Assembly (NCBI RefSeq): GCF_017313265.1
Contig: NZ_JAFLQZ010000005.1
Location: 62,001-126,000, forward strand
Length of the DNA stretch: 64,000 bases
Reading direction: 5' to 3'
Source of the DNA: Hymenobacter telluris
Lineage (GTDB): Bacteria; Bacteroidota; Bacteroidia; Cytophagales; Hymenobacteraceae
Below, in pieces: positions 17,971 through 26,351 of the stretch. The position numbers were made by a program, and so were the translations under genes. A model generated the notes under the pieces. It was not told the DNA's origin. It worked only from the letters and a program-made list of their open reading frames with translations, and made no database searches. Positions within the stretch are counted from its first letter, which is position 1; the number at the start of each line of letters is the position of its first letter.

Positions 17971-18924
17971 CTAATTCCGGCGGGTGTTGGTGTTGCCGGG
18001 CCGGTCGGTTACGGCGTCGCGCTTATCGAATTTGTCTTTCTCGTAGACCAGCACACCGTTGCGGTTGTATTCCTTGATAAGTACTGGCTCAGCTACCTCA
18101 GGGTCGTAGCCCGATTCGCCGTATTCGTACACGTAGTGGCGGCGGTTCCGGAAGCCCCAGTACTTGGTCCACTCCCCTACCCGCTTGCCGTTCTCGAAAT
18201 TGCCGTCCCAGTCGCGCTGGCCGTTTTCATGAAAGCGGGCATAGTCGCCTTCCAGCTTGCCGTTTACATAAGGTACTACCTCTTTCACCAGCTTCTGACT
18301 GGCGTCGTAGTAAGTCACGTTGGCGTCGCGGGGGAAACCCATTTCGTAGTGAATCTTGCTAACCAGCGTGTTGTCTTTGGTGAGCTTCTCCCAGCGTAGG
18401 TGCTTGGTACCCATGGCAAAGAAGCCGGTTTCAATGACCTTACCGCCCTGCATCTTCTTGTATGGGCCATGCAACACCTTATCGGCGGCTGGGTTCAGTT
18501 CGCCGTTAGCCCGGAAGATTTTACGCTTGCGGGGGTTGAAATAGTAGATAGCCGTGGAATAGGCATTAGGCTCCTTGAACGTTTTCAAGTAGTAGAACAC
18601 CTCCAGCACCTGGTTCTTGCCCTTCGGCCCCGACTTGGTGTAGGCTTTCTTGATTCGCTCCCCCAGGAAGACGTTCTTCTTTTTCTTGGGCTTGCGCTGT
18701 TCGGCCTTCTCTTTGTCTTTGGCCGCTTTTTCCTGCTCTTTGGTCAGCGCCACCTGCTTGGGCACCAACGACGGCGTTTTGGTGGTGTCGCTGGAGTTGG
18801 TAAGCGTATCGGCCAGAGCCACGGCGGGTGGCTCGGTGCGGCTGTTGAACGACACCGTTTTTTTAGAGCAAGCCCCCAGGCTACTCAGCAACAGCAGGAA
18901 GGTAGTAAGACGGAACAGGCGCAT
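17971..18924 (-). CDS. MORN-repeat (YwqK-like) lipoprotein
   Basis: A product of about 317 residues with a lipoprotein signal ending in SSLGAC followed by SKK. A charged Lys/Glu-rich segment (EQEKAAKDKEKAEQRKPKKK) comes next. The body has repeated units of the type YVNGKLEGDYARFHENGQRD and NGKRVGEWTKYWGF, the MORN/YwqK pattern of Gly-Tyr-rich beta hairpins. I chose the ATG at 18924, which gives a standard signal; an ATG at 18954 is also possible. Such proteins are common, probably exposed in the periplasm or at the cell surface, and of unknown function. It converges on yraN. Confidence 0.75.
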   Translation of the reverse strand: MRLFRLTTFLLLLSSLGACSKKTVSFNSRTEPPAVALADTLTNSSDTTKTPSLVPKQVALTKEQEKAAKDKEKAEQRKPKKKKNVFLGERIKKAYTKSGPKGKNQVLEVFYYLKTFKEPNAYSTAIYYFNPRKRKIFRANGELNPAADKVLHGPYKKMQGGKVIETGFFAMGTKHLRWEKLTKDNTLVSKIHYEMGFPRDANVTYYDASQKLVKEVVPYVNGKLEGDYARFHENGQRDWDGNFENGKRVGEWTKYWGFRNRRHYVYEYGESGYDPEVAEPVLIKEYNRNGVLVYEKDKFDKRDAVTDRPGNTNTRRN

Positions 18925-19154
18925 TGGAAAGAACACAGGCAGTTTTCGCAGCATCAAACGTAAAGATATAGGGATTTGGTGCCCTGAGTGAAGTTGCTGA
19001 TTTTTGGTTTCTAACTGCTTGTTTCCAGCCGCCGCAAAGCGCTACGTTCAACCGGCCTACCGTCTGAATGGGCTACTTCTTTTCGTGAATCACTTGTCAA
19101 CGGACTTGTTTCAAATAAAACTCATTCGCTGAAGCTGAATACCGGCAGCAAAAA

Positions 19155-19189
19155 CAAAACCCCAACGACCGATAGCCATTGGGGTTTTG
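19155..19189 (-). terminator. Terminator after htpG
   Basis: An 11-bp stem (CAAAACCCCAA at 19155-19165 with its complement at 19179-19189) encloses a 13-base loop. On the minus strand it is followed by a T-rich tail (TTTTGTTTTT). It lies about 30 bases after the htpG stop. Confidence 0.82.
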
Positions 19190-19220
19190 TACTGCTTTGT
19201 ACTCTTTAAACTCTTAAGAA

Positions 19221-21065
19221 CTACTCGGCGGCCAACAAATCGGCGCTACGCTTCACAAACGCGGTTAGCGCTTCTCCTTTCAGCATATTCTGCGCCAGCA
19301 ATGCCAAGTCAAACGCTTGGCGGGCCAGCTTCTGCCCGGCTTCGTCTTCGGCGCGTAGCACGCGCTGGGCAATAGGGTGGTTGGCATTCACGCTCACCGT
19401 GTAGCTGTCGGGCAGGCTGCCGAACATCTGCATGCCGCCCCCGCCGCCGGTGCGCTGCATATCCTTCATGCGGCGCATAAACTCGGGCACCGTGATGATA
19501 ACCGGCGCATCCTGGGGCGAGAGGGCCTCAATCTGCACGTGCATCTGCTCGTTACTGATGGCCGATTTGAACAGGCCTTGCAGCTTGGTTTTGTCGTCGT
19601 CGCTGAGCACGCTTTCGGTTTGCTCGTCTTTCTCAATCAGCTTGCCCACGGTGTCGGCATCCACGCGCTTGAATGAGGTTTTCTCCAGCTTCTGCTCTAG
19701 CTGCCCAATGAAGTGCGGGTCGAGCACGGCATCGAGCTTCAGCACATCGTAGCCCCGGTCCTGGGCAGCCTGCACGAAACCGTGCTGTGCCTCGGCGTCG
19801 GTGGTGTAGAGCACTACGGTCTGGTCGTTCTTGTCTTTCTGGTTGGCTTGCACGAACTCCTGGTACTCGGGCAGCGTGAAGTATTTGCCGGCCACGTTCT
19901 GCACCAAGGCAAAATCCTTGGCCTTCTCATAGAACTTCTCGTCGGAAAGCATACCGTATTTCACGAACAGGCCAATGTCCGACCACTTCTCCTCGAAGCC
20001 TGTGCGGTCTTTGCGGTACAGCTCGGCCAGCTTATCGGCTACTTTCTTGGTGATGTAGCTGTTGATTTTGCGGACGTTGCTATCGGCTTGCAGGAAGCTG
20101 CGCGACACGTTCAGCGGAATATCGGGCGAGTCGATGACGCCGTGCAGCAGCATCAGGAACTCGGGCACCACGTCTTTCACCTCGTCGGTGATAAACACCT
20201 GGCGCGAGTACAACTGGATTTTGTTGCGCTGGAACTGCAACTCGTCTTTCACCTTTGGGAAGTACAGAATACCCGTCAGGTTGAAGGGATAGTCCACGTT
20301 GAGGTGAATCCAGAACAGCGGGGCTTCCGAAAACGGATACAGTTCCTGGTAGAACTTGGTGTAGTCTTCGTCGGTGAGTTCAGCGGGCTGCTTGGTCCAG
20401 ATGGGGGCCGTCTGGTTGATAACCTCGCCCTCGAACTCGATTTCAACGGGCAGGAACTTGCAGTATTTGGTGAGGATGCCTTTCAGGCGCGCTTCCTCCA
20501 GGAACTCGTCGGAGTCTTCGGCTACGTGCAGTACCACGTCGGTGCCGCGCTCGGCTTTGGCGTGCTCACCGGTGGGCTCGTCGAGCGTGAATTCGGTGCT
20601 ACCATCACAAATCCAGTGGGCGGTCAGGGTGTCGTCTTTGTACGACTTCGACCAGATTTCCACTTCCTTGGCCACCATGAAGGCCGAGTAGAAACCCAAA
20701 CCGAACTGACCGATAATCTGGTCTTTGGCGGCGGCATCTTTGTCTTTGTACTTCTCCACAAACTCGGTGGCTCCGGAGAAGGCAATCTGGTTGATATACT
20801 TCTTGATTTCCTCGGCCGTCATGCCCAGGCCGCGGTCGGAAATCGTGATTTTGCGTGCCTCTTTATCCACGGTCACGCGCACTTTCAGCTCGCCCAGGTC
20901 GCCTTTGTACTCGCCCAGCTGCGCCAGGCTTTTCAGTTTCTGGGTGGCGTCTACGGCATTGCTGACCAGTTCTCGCAGGAAAATCTCGTGGTCGGAATAC
21001 AGAAATTTCTTGATGATGGGGAAAATATTCTCGGTGTGAATCGAGATACTGCCTTTCTCTTGCAT
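19221..21065 (-). CDS. htpG: Molecular chaperone HtpG (Hsp90)
   Basis: The bacterial Hsp90, an ATP-dependent cytoplasmic chaperone. The 614-residue product carries the GHKL ATP site: ELVSNAVDATQKLK with the catalytic Glu, SDRGLGMTAEEI, and IGQFGLGFYSAFMV. The middle domain has VSRSFLQADSNVRKI. The C-terminal dimerisation domain includes a short Gly stretch (RTGGGGGMQMFG) and ends in LLAAE, without the eukaryotic MEEVD tail, as expected. Length matches the family and the ATG at 21065 is clear. It is a single gene with its own terminator. Confidence 0.97.
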   Translation of the reverse strand: MQEKGSISIHTENIFPIIKKFLYSDHEIFLRELVSNAVDATQKLKSLAQLGEYKGDLGELKVRVTVDKEARKITISDRGLGMTAEEIKKYINQIAFSGATEFVEKYKDKDAAAKDQIIGQFGLGFYSAFMVAKEVEIWSKSYKDDTLTAHWICDGSTEFTLDEPTGEHAKAERGTDVVLHVAEDSDEFLEEARLKGILTKYCKFLPVEIEFEGEVINQTAPIWTKQPAELTDEDYTKFYQELYPFSEAPLFWIHLNVDYPFNLTGILYFPKVKDELQFQRNKIQLYSRQVFITDEVKDVVPEFLMLLHGVIDSPDIPLNVSRSFLQADSNVRKINSYITKKVADKLAELYRKDRTGFEEKWSDIGLFVKYGMLSDEKFYEKAKDFALVQNVAGKYFTLPEYQEFVQANQKDKNDQTVVLYTTDAEAQHGFVQAAQDRGYDVLKLDAVLDPHFIGQLEQKLEKTSFKRVDADTVGKLIEKDEQTESVLSDDDKTKLQGLFKSAISNEQMHVQIEALSPQDAPVIITVPEFMRRMKDMQRTGGGGGMQMFGSLPDSYTVSVNANHPIAQRVLRAEDEAGQKLARQAFDLALLAQNMLKGEALTAFVKRSADLLAAE

Positions 21066-21427
21066 GGCACGTGGGCTGTGAGGTGTAAAAACGTAACTAT
21101 CCGGACGATATGCCAGCTTCCGCTAGGAAGCGGCTTCGGTTTCGGCCCGTTTCAAAACCTATTCCAGCCTGATACTGCTGTCAAAGTGACACTTAAAGCG
21201 CTACTTCCATTTTCCGCTGCTTCTCTTTTGGCAGAAACCCAACCGCTACAACTAGCCCAGCAATTACTAGAGCGGTTTTGGAGTCAGGGTGCGGTAAGTG
21301 CGAGGCTTGCCCCTGCCCGTCATCGAACGGAATCGGTGAAATGGCGCCGGCGTGGGGGCAAGCTCCGCCCCTACCGCACCCTAACTTTGAAACTGCTCCA
21401 ACCACGTTTACTGGTAGGACGCTTCAC
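21066..21427. other. 362-base region without a convincing gene, containing a GC-rich inverted repeat
   Basis: This lies between the htpG start and the 3' end of the STAS-like gene, both on the minus strand. Short open frames here have poor composition and no recognisable motifs. The main structure is the inverted repeat at 21286-21382. The htpG promoter should lie in 21066-21180, but I saw no full TTTG-N19-TAnnTTTG match. Confidence 0.6.
21286..21382. repeat. GC-rich inverted repeat, copy 1 of 2
   Basis: Arms 21286-21313 and 21355-21382 match at 24 of 28 positions when folded, with a loop of about 41 bases. The core is GCTTGCCCC and its complement, with CCGCCCCTACC on one side. The same core recurs at 28826-28920, so this is a dispersed element and not a private terminator. 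Confidence 0.75.
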
Positions 21428-21883
21428 TCAGGTTTGCAGGTGAATTATGTGCGCGGCCTGCCATTCCCGTTCCAAGTCCAGCATAAGTTGGGCCGACCCG
21501 GTGAGCCAGTCGAGGCCGGTGGTGGAGTCGGCGAAGAACTGCATGTTGGCATTGAAATACTGCCGCCCGTCCTGGATGACGTTTTCAATCACCAACTGAT
21601 TGTGCAGGCTATTGGGTAGCACTACCGCCAAGTGCCGCAACGATAAGTTTTGGGCGCAGGGCAGCCACATTTCACTTAGCCATTCCTGCTCGTCGATACC
21701 AAGCGGCGGCATGGTGGCCAGGTCAATCAGCCACCGGTTAGGCGTGTGCTGCGACGCGAATACCAGCATCTGACTGAATGCCACCTGAAACCGGCCCAAC
21801 GACATAGGCCCACGCCACTCCCAGCGCAGCAGCCGGAGCCTAGGATAAAATTGCAGACACAGAGAATCCAGATTACAAATCAT
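21428..21883 (-). CDS. STAS/SpoIIAA-like protein of unknown role
   Basis: A protein of about 151 residues from the ATG at 21883 (a GTG 9 bases upstream is possible). It has no signal peptide. The pattern is that of small STAS-like proteins common in Hymenobacter and relatives: an early strand LRLLRWEWRGPM, a helix LGRFQVAFSQMLVFASQH, the strand RWLIDLATMPP, a second helix, then LRHLAVVLPNSLHNQL and a final FADSTTGLDWL. Such proteins are thought to act in signalling or anti-sigma systems, but no partner gene is nearby. It is divergent from the metal cassette. Confidence 0.65.
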   Translation of the reverse strand: MICNLDSLCLQFYPRLRLLRWEWRGPMSLGRFQVAFSQMLVFASQHTPNRWLIDLATMPPLGIDEQEWLSEMWLPCAQNLSLRHLAVVLPNSLHNQLVIENVIQDGRQYFNANMQFFADSTTGLDWLTGSAQLMLDLEREWQAAHIIHLQT

Positions 21884-22477
21884 GAGCAACACAGGGGGCC
21901 TTTGTCGGCCATCCTACGTGCTACAAAAGTATAAGTCAGTGAAATCTATAATTGCACTTTTTCGCTTGCATTGAACTTTTAAACGATGAACCTATTGATT
22001 ACAGCGTTGAGCTTTCAGGCTGCTTTTAGCAATTTGACACTACCGGCGCTCGGCTTCAATACGTTCCTCGGAGCATCTGCCTCACTCACTGCCAGCTTAG
22101 TTCCGCCGGCCGGATCAGCGCGGAAAATAGTAGCTGGCCGCCAGTACGCAAAGCCGCGGGGGCGGTAGCAGAATGAAGCTGTAGCAGCGCCGCGTTTCAC
22201 ACAAATAGCTCTTCGGAGTTGCGGGTGAGGCGGCTTGGCACCGGCCGAAGCGCAGTAGCCAACTGACGAAGCAAACGGGCAGCAAACAGTTTCATGGCAA
22301 AGGCAAATAAGATGGCGCTGATAACGAGGCAAAGGTCGGTGGGGCTTATTGCCACCACATTGCCAAGGAGTTACGCTTTCATTAAGCGTGAGCCAATGCA
22401 CAAGTAGTTTTTACTTGAAATTGAATCAAGTTTCAATTTCCCGTGTACCTTTGCCTCTCTTCGACACATTGTTGCAT
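21884..22477. other. 594-base region without a convincing gene
   Basis: Only the last 60 bases have a clear role, as promoter and operator of the downstream cassette (22415-22453). A minus-strand frame at 22015-22401 is rich in Cys, Arg, His and Pro with no domain or signal and looks non-coding. The stretch is more AT-rich at both ends (21920-22010 and 22370-22440). It may hold the divergent promoter of the STAS-like gene and remnants of a lost gene. Confidence 0.5.
22415..22453 (+). promoter_or_regulatory. Promoter with overlapping palindromic operator for the metal cassette
   Basis: TACCTTTG at 22446-22453 fits the Bacteroidota -7 box TAnnTTTG, placing the transcription start about 18 bases before the ATG at 22478. 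Just upstream, 22415-22436 reads TTGAAA-N10-TTTCAA with further inner symmetry, a palindrome sitting over the expected -33 region. This is the position of a repressor operator. From the genes that follow, a zinc- or iron-responsive regulator is likely, but the motif is not one I can assign. Confidence 0.55.
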
Positions 22478-22819
22478 ATGCAAACTCTTCGGTCCCGGCT
22501 GGCTTTGGTGCTGCTGCTCTGCTTTACGCGGGTGCTGCTGCCGGAGGCGTGGATCCTGAGTTTGCACGCCCACCAGCATACCACCGAGGAGCCGACGCAG
22601 GCACCGGGGGCGCTAAAGGGCAAGACCGTGTTGAGTGCCAAGCACCAGCACTGCGACGTCGACCATTTCTACGATGTGCCGTTCCAGCCGGCTCCGCCGG
22701 TGGAGCTGCCGCCGTATTTTGCGGCGTATGCCCTCACTGCTTCCGAGCCCGCGGCTTCGGTGTGGCGGTCGGGCACGCACGCCACGGCCGACTTGCGCGG
22801 CCCGCCCTGCCGGGGCTAA
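22478..22819 (+). CDS. Small His-rich secreted protein at the head of a metal cassette
   Basis: A 113-residue protein with an N-terminal hydrophobic segment (LRSRLALVLLLCFTRVLLPE) that may be a signal peptide or anchor. The rest has clustered possible metal ligands: SLHAHQHTTEEP, then SAKHQHCDVDHFYD. I do not recognise a named family. Small His/Cys-rich exported proteins in front of TonB receptors are often linked to copper, zinc or nickel handling. It starts just behind an operator-bearing promoter and 147 bases before a TonB receptor gene. The role in metal binding is inferred from residues and position only. Confidence 0.65.
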   Translation: MQTLRSRLALVLLLCFTRVLLPEAWILSLHAHQHTTEEPTQAPGALKGKTVLSAKHQHCDVDHFYDVPFQPAPPVELPPYFAAYALTASEPAASVWRSGTHATADLRGPPCRG

Positions 22820-22966
22820 GCCCATAGGCTGCTTGTAGCTGTTTGCAACTTTTCCGAGCTAAAAGATGCACACTCAACCTTTCCCTTTTTGTGAGCGGAA
22901 TAGCCCTGCTTTCTGTGGCGGGTGGCTACGGCGACCGGTTTAGTTTTCACCGGCATTCCTTTTTCT

Positions 22967-25369
22967 ATGTCTTTCCGATTTCCGGGCGCACCGGGAGCGG
23001 GGCGGCGCGGCTGGCGGCTGCTACTCTGGCTAACGCTAAGTGTGGCCCAGCTTGGCCGAGCCCAGGCTCCAACGGAGTGTACCCTGTCGCTGAGCGGGCG
23101 CGTCGCCGACCATGAGTCGCGGGCGGACCTGCCGGGGGCAACGGTGGTGGTGCTGGAAACCCAGCAAGCCACCGAAACCGATGCGGCCGGCAACTTCCAT
23201 TTTCATTTGTGCGCCGGGCTCTACCACGTGCGCGTTTCGTTTTTGGGCTACCAGTCCGAAACGGCAGAGCTACGCCTGGAGCGGGCCGTGGTGCGCAATT
23301 TCCAGCTGCACCCCGATGCGGTGGCCCTGCGTGGCGCTACCGTGCGCGGTGAGCGGGTGCAAGCGCCCACCCAGCCCACGGCTACACTCAGCGCCCAGGC
23401 GTTGCAACAGACCCGTGGGCAAGCATTGGGCGAAGCGTTGCAGAAGATTTCGGGAGTAACGGCCATCCAGACGGGGCCGAGCATCTTCAAACCCATGATT
23501 CACGGGCTGCATTCCAACCGCCTTACCATTCTCAATAATGGCGTGCGGCAGGAAGGGCAGCAGTGGGGCCAGGAGCACGGCCCGGAAATCGACCCATTTA
23601 TTGCCTCTCGCCTGAAGGTGGTGAAGGGCGCGGCCAGTGTGCGCTACGGCTCCGATGCCATTGGCGGCGTGGTGCTGGTGGAGCCCAAGCCCCTGCGCGA
23701 CTCGGTGGGTACCGGCGGTGAGCTGAACCTGGTGGGCATGAGCAACAACGGCTTGGGCGCGGCCTCGGGCACGGTGGAAGGCAAGTTGCGCCAGCTACCA
23801 GCGCTGAGCTGGCGGGTGCAGGGCACGGCCAAACGAGCGGGCACCTTGCGGGCGCCGGGCTATTACCTCAAGAACTCGGGCTTTCAGGAATACGACTTCT
23901 CGGCGGCGGCGGGCTGGCGCCAGGAAACCTACGGCATAGAAGCATTTTACAGCCAGTTCAACACTAGAATCGGGATTCTGCCGGCGGCGCACGTTGGCAA
24001 CCCTACTGATTTGCAGCTGGCCATTGCCCGCGACAAACCGCTGGAAACCTCGGGCTTCAGCTATGACATAGAGCGGGCGTATCAGCAGGTACGGCACGAT
24101 GTGGCCAAGGTCACGGGCTTCGTGGAAACCGGCAGCGCGGGCCGCCTGACGGCCACCGTGGCCCAGCAAACCGACTTCCGGGATGAGTACGACAAGTTCC
24201 GGCCGCGCAACAACAATCTGGCGAGCCTCAATAAGCCGGAGCTGAGCTACACCAACCGCACCAGCACCGCCGAGCTGCTATGGGAGCACCACCGCTGGTA
24301 CAACCTGACCGGCAGCGTGGGGGTGGCGGGCACCTACCAGTTCAACCGCTACGCCAACGGTAGCCGGCAGTTCATTCCGTTCTACACCAACACGGCGGTG
24401 GGAGCTTTCTGGCTGGAAAAATGGCAGCGCAACAAGTGGCTCCTGGAAGCCGGCCTGCGCCTCGACCAGCGCAAGCTGCAAGTGAAGCGCGGCGACCGGG
24501 ACAGCACCGGCGCCTATTTCGTGGACCGGCGCCAGTTTCACTACGTGACGCCGGCAGCCTCGCTGGGTGCCACTTTCGACCCGTCCACGCACCTCACGCT
24601 TAACCTGGCCACGGGCCTAACCCGCCGCGCCCCGGCCGCCAACGAACGGTTCAGCGACGGGGTGCACAACGCGCAGTACGAACTGGGCTACGACTTAGTA
24701 CCCGGCAACGGGGCGCTGGTGCCGGAAACCGCCCTCAACGTGGGCTTGACAGCTACCTGGCACGACAACCCGCGCCTAAACGGCGAAATAACCGTGTACC
24801 AGACGCGCATCACCGACTTCATCTACCAGGTGCCCATTCTGCCGGCGGTGGTAACTATTCGGGGGGCGCTCATTAGCTGGCAGTACCAGCAAACCGATGC
24901 CACGTTTCGGGGGGTGGATGTAGCGGGCACGTACAAGCTGGCTCCGCGCTGGCTGCTAGGCGCCAAAGGCTCGATAGTGCGGGCCCGTGATACGCGCCAG
25001 GACCAATGGCAGATTTTCATGCCCGCCGACCGGGTGGAAGCCTCGTTGCGCTACGACTTCCTCGACCAGCCAGCCACGCATTTCCGCCAGTCTTATGTGC
25101 AGTTGGGCGGCTACGCGGTGGCCCGCCAAACCCGCGTGCCCGACAACTACGCCGAGCGGGACTACAAGCTACCGCCGGGGGGCTACGCGCTGCTGGGGCT
25201 GGAAGCTGGCACCACCATGCACTGGGGTCGCCTGCCGCTTGACCTCAGCGTGGCGGGCTCCAACCTCCTTAACACCCGCTACCGCGACTATCTGAACCGC
25301 TACCGCTATTTCACCGCCGAAATGGGCCGTAACGTGACGCTGCGGGTGCGGGTGCCGCTGGAATTTTAA
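22967..25369 (+). CDS. TonB-dependent receptor, probably for a metal or metal complex (first of two)
   Basis: An outer-membrane receptor of about 800 residues that would import a ligand with energy from TonB. Domains in order: a signal peptide (MSFRFPGAPGAG then a hydrophobic stretch ending GRAQA), a carboxypeptidase-like beta domain (SGRVADHESRADLPGATVVV to HVRVSFLGYQSE), a plug domain with IHGLHSNRLTILNNG and VRYGSDAIGGVV, and a 22-strand-type barrel ending in VTLRVRVPLEF. The plug resembles the ZnuD-like zinc receptors. The frame runs upstream to 22922, but the ATG at 22967 gives the best signal. It is related to the receptor at 26352, sharing QEGQQW and EHG-EID in the plug. Confidence 0.88.
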   Translation: MSFRFPGAPGAGRRGWRLLLWLTLSVAQLGRAQAPTECTLSLSGRVADHESRADLPGATVVVLETQQATETDAAGNFHFHLCAGLYHVRVSFLGYQSETAELRLERAVVRNFQLHPDAVALRGATVRGERVQAPTQPTATLSAQALQQTRGQALGEALQKISGVTAIQTGPSIFKPMIHGLHSNRLTILNNGVRQEGQQWGQEHGPEIDPFIASRLKVVKGAASVRYGSDAIGGVVLVEPKPLRDSVGTGGELNLVGMSNNGLGAASGTVEGKLRQLPALSWRVQGTAKRAGTLRAPGYYLKNSGFQEYDFSAAAGWRQETYGIEAFYSQFNTRIGILPAAHVGNPTDLQLAIARDKPLETSGFSYDIERAYQQVRHDVAKVTGFVETGSAGRLTATVAQQTDFRDEYDKFRPRNNNLASLNKPELSYTNRTSTAELLWEHHRWYNLTGSVGVAGTYQFNRYANGSRQFIPFYTNTAVGAFWLEKWQRNKWLLEAGLRLDQRKLQVKRGDRDSTGAYFVDRRQFHYVTPAASLGATFDPSTHLTLNLATGLTRRAPAANERFSDGVHNAQYELGYDLVPGNGALVPETALNVGLTATWHDNPRLNGEITVYQTRITDFIYQVPILPAVVTIRGALISWQYQQTDATFRGVDVAGTYKLAPRWLLGAKGSIVRARDTRQDQWQIFMPADRVEASLRYDFLDQPATHFRQSYVQLGGYAVARQTRVPDNYAERDYKLPPGGYALLGLEAGTTMHWGRLPLDLSVAGSNLLNTRYRDYLNRYRYFTAEMGRNVTLRVRVPLEF

Positions 25370-25476
25370 CGCTACCGCTCTAGGCTACGCGCCTCTCGAT
25401 GCGCTGGTGGTGGCGGCTGTCTTCCTTACTTTTTTCGCGACACAACTTCATTTTCCTTTCCATCATTTTTCAGCTT

Positions 25477-26040
25477 ATGCACACTCCTGTTAAAAATCCG
25501 CTCCGTATGATGCTGCTGGCGTTGCTGGCCGTAGCTCCGTTGTTCACGGCCTGCAACAACGACGACGACGACCCCACGCCCGACGACGACAACGAGCAAA
25601 TCACGACGCTGACGTACACCCTCACCCCGGTTGGCGGCGGCGCGCCCGTATCGGCAACCTACCGCGACCTGGACGGCGACGGGGGCACGGCTCCGGTTAT
25701 CGGCTCCCTCACGCTGGCGGCTAATACCACCTACACCGGCACCCTGAGCTTACTCGACGAGACGAAAAACCCAGCGGTGAACACCTCGGCCGAAATCCTG
25801 GAGGAAGCCGACGAGCACCTGTTCTGGTTCGAGCCGACGCCGGCCAACCTACTGACCGTAACGCGCACCGACCGGGACAAAAACAACCTGGAAATCGGCC
25901 TGCAAACCCGCGTGGTAACGACGGCCGCCGCCACCGGCAACCTCAAAATCACGCTGCGCCACCAGCCCGGCACCAAGAACGGCACCTTCGCCCCCGGCGA
26001 CACCGACGTGGAAGTGACCTTCCCCACTACGGTGCGATAA
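25477..26040 (+). CDS. Surface-exposed acidic lipoprotein linked to the TonB receptors
   Basis: A 187-residue lipoprotein with the signal MMLLALLAVAPLFTAC. After the lipid-bearing Cys comes NNDDDDPTPDDDNEQ, a strongly acidic stretch like the lipoprotein export signal that sends Bacteroidota lipoproteins to the cell surface. The body is beta-rich, with TYRDLDGDGG, an ILEEADEHLFWFEP helix and a closing LKITLRHQPGTKNG motif. Proteins with this pattern often sit beside TonB receptors in the phylum, so a ligand-capturing role is likely but unproven. The ATG at 25477 gives the signal; upstream frame extension is not supported. Confidence 0.8.
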   Translation: MHTPVKNPLRMMLLALLAVAPLFTACNNDDDDPTPDDDNEQITTLTYTLTPVGGGAPVSATYRDLDGDGGTAPVIGSLTLAANTTYTGTLSLLDETKNPAVNTSAEILEEADEHLFWFEPTPANLLTVTRTDRDKNNLEIGLQTRVVTTAAATGNLKITLRHQPGTKNGTFAPGDTDVEVTFPTTVR

Positions 26041-26041
26041 G

Positions 26042-26186
26042 ATAGGGTATGAGGATAGGAAGGTGAGAGGGTATGGGTTGAAGAAGTAAGGAAGTAGGAT
26101 GATGGCTGGTGTACGCTGATGTTGGCTTATGGCTGACTGCTACTTTGCTACCTCTCACCCTCACCCCCTCTTACCCTCCTACCCTA
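26042..26186. repeat. Imperfect inverted repeat with simple-sequence arms
   Basis: Right after the lipoprotein stop, a purine-rich arm made of variants of AGGGTATGAGG and GGTGAGAGGG (26042-26095) faces a pyrimidine-rich arm of CTCACCC and TTACCCTCC words (26140-26186). Together they could fold into a long imperfect hairpin. The style resembles the better-conserved hairpins at 32671 and 33740. Confidence 0.6.
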
Positions 26187-26351
26187 AGTATTGCGGGGCT
26201 GGCTGCAAACGGCTTCGCGCTTTTTTCTCCTGGTTTGGTTTTGGAGAAACGTGGGGAAAGCTCCGGCCGGGTGGTCGGAGCCTTCTTGTTTCCTGGTGGG
26301 TGCATCCTAATGCCTCATTTCCCGTTCATGTCAGCCGATTACCTTTTCGCT
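26187..26351 (+). promoter_or_regulatory. Possible structured leader of the second TonB receptor gene
   Basis: The 165 bases before the chosen ATG contain two compact hairpins: TTCTCC with GGAGAA (26225-26248) and GCTCCG with CGGAGC (26260-26281). The region between 26041 and 26351 has no convincing gene. It matches no riboswitch I know; it could be an untranslated leader or simply upstream sequence. Confidence 0.3.

Noticed and set aside
21193..21405. Short minus-strand frame across the GC-rich inverted repeat
   Set aside because: Its coding potential comes from the repeat itself; the sequence has no family features.
19713..21443. Long open frame (576 codons) on the plus strand opposite htpG
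   Set aside because: It is the mirror of a well-identified Hsp90 gene in high-GC DNA. The translation has no signal, domain or sensible composition.
22015..22401. Possible 128-codon minus-strand gene in the large gap
   Set aside because: It has many Cys, Arg and Pro, no domain and no promoter. It also covers the region just before the cassette promoter.
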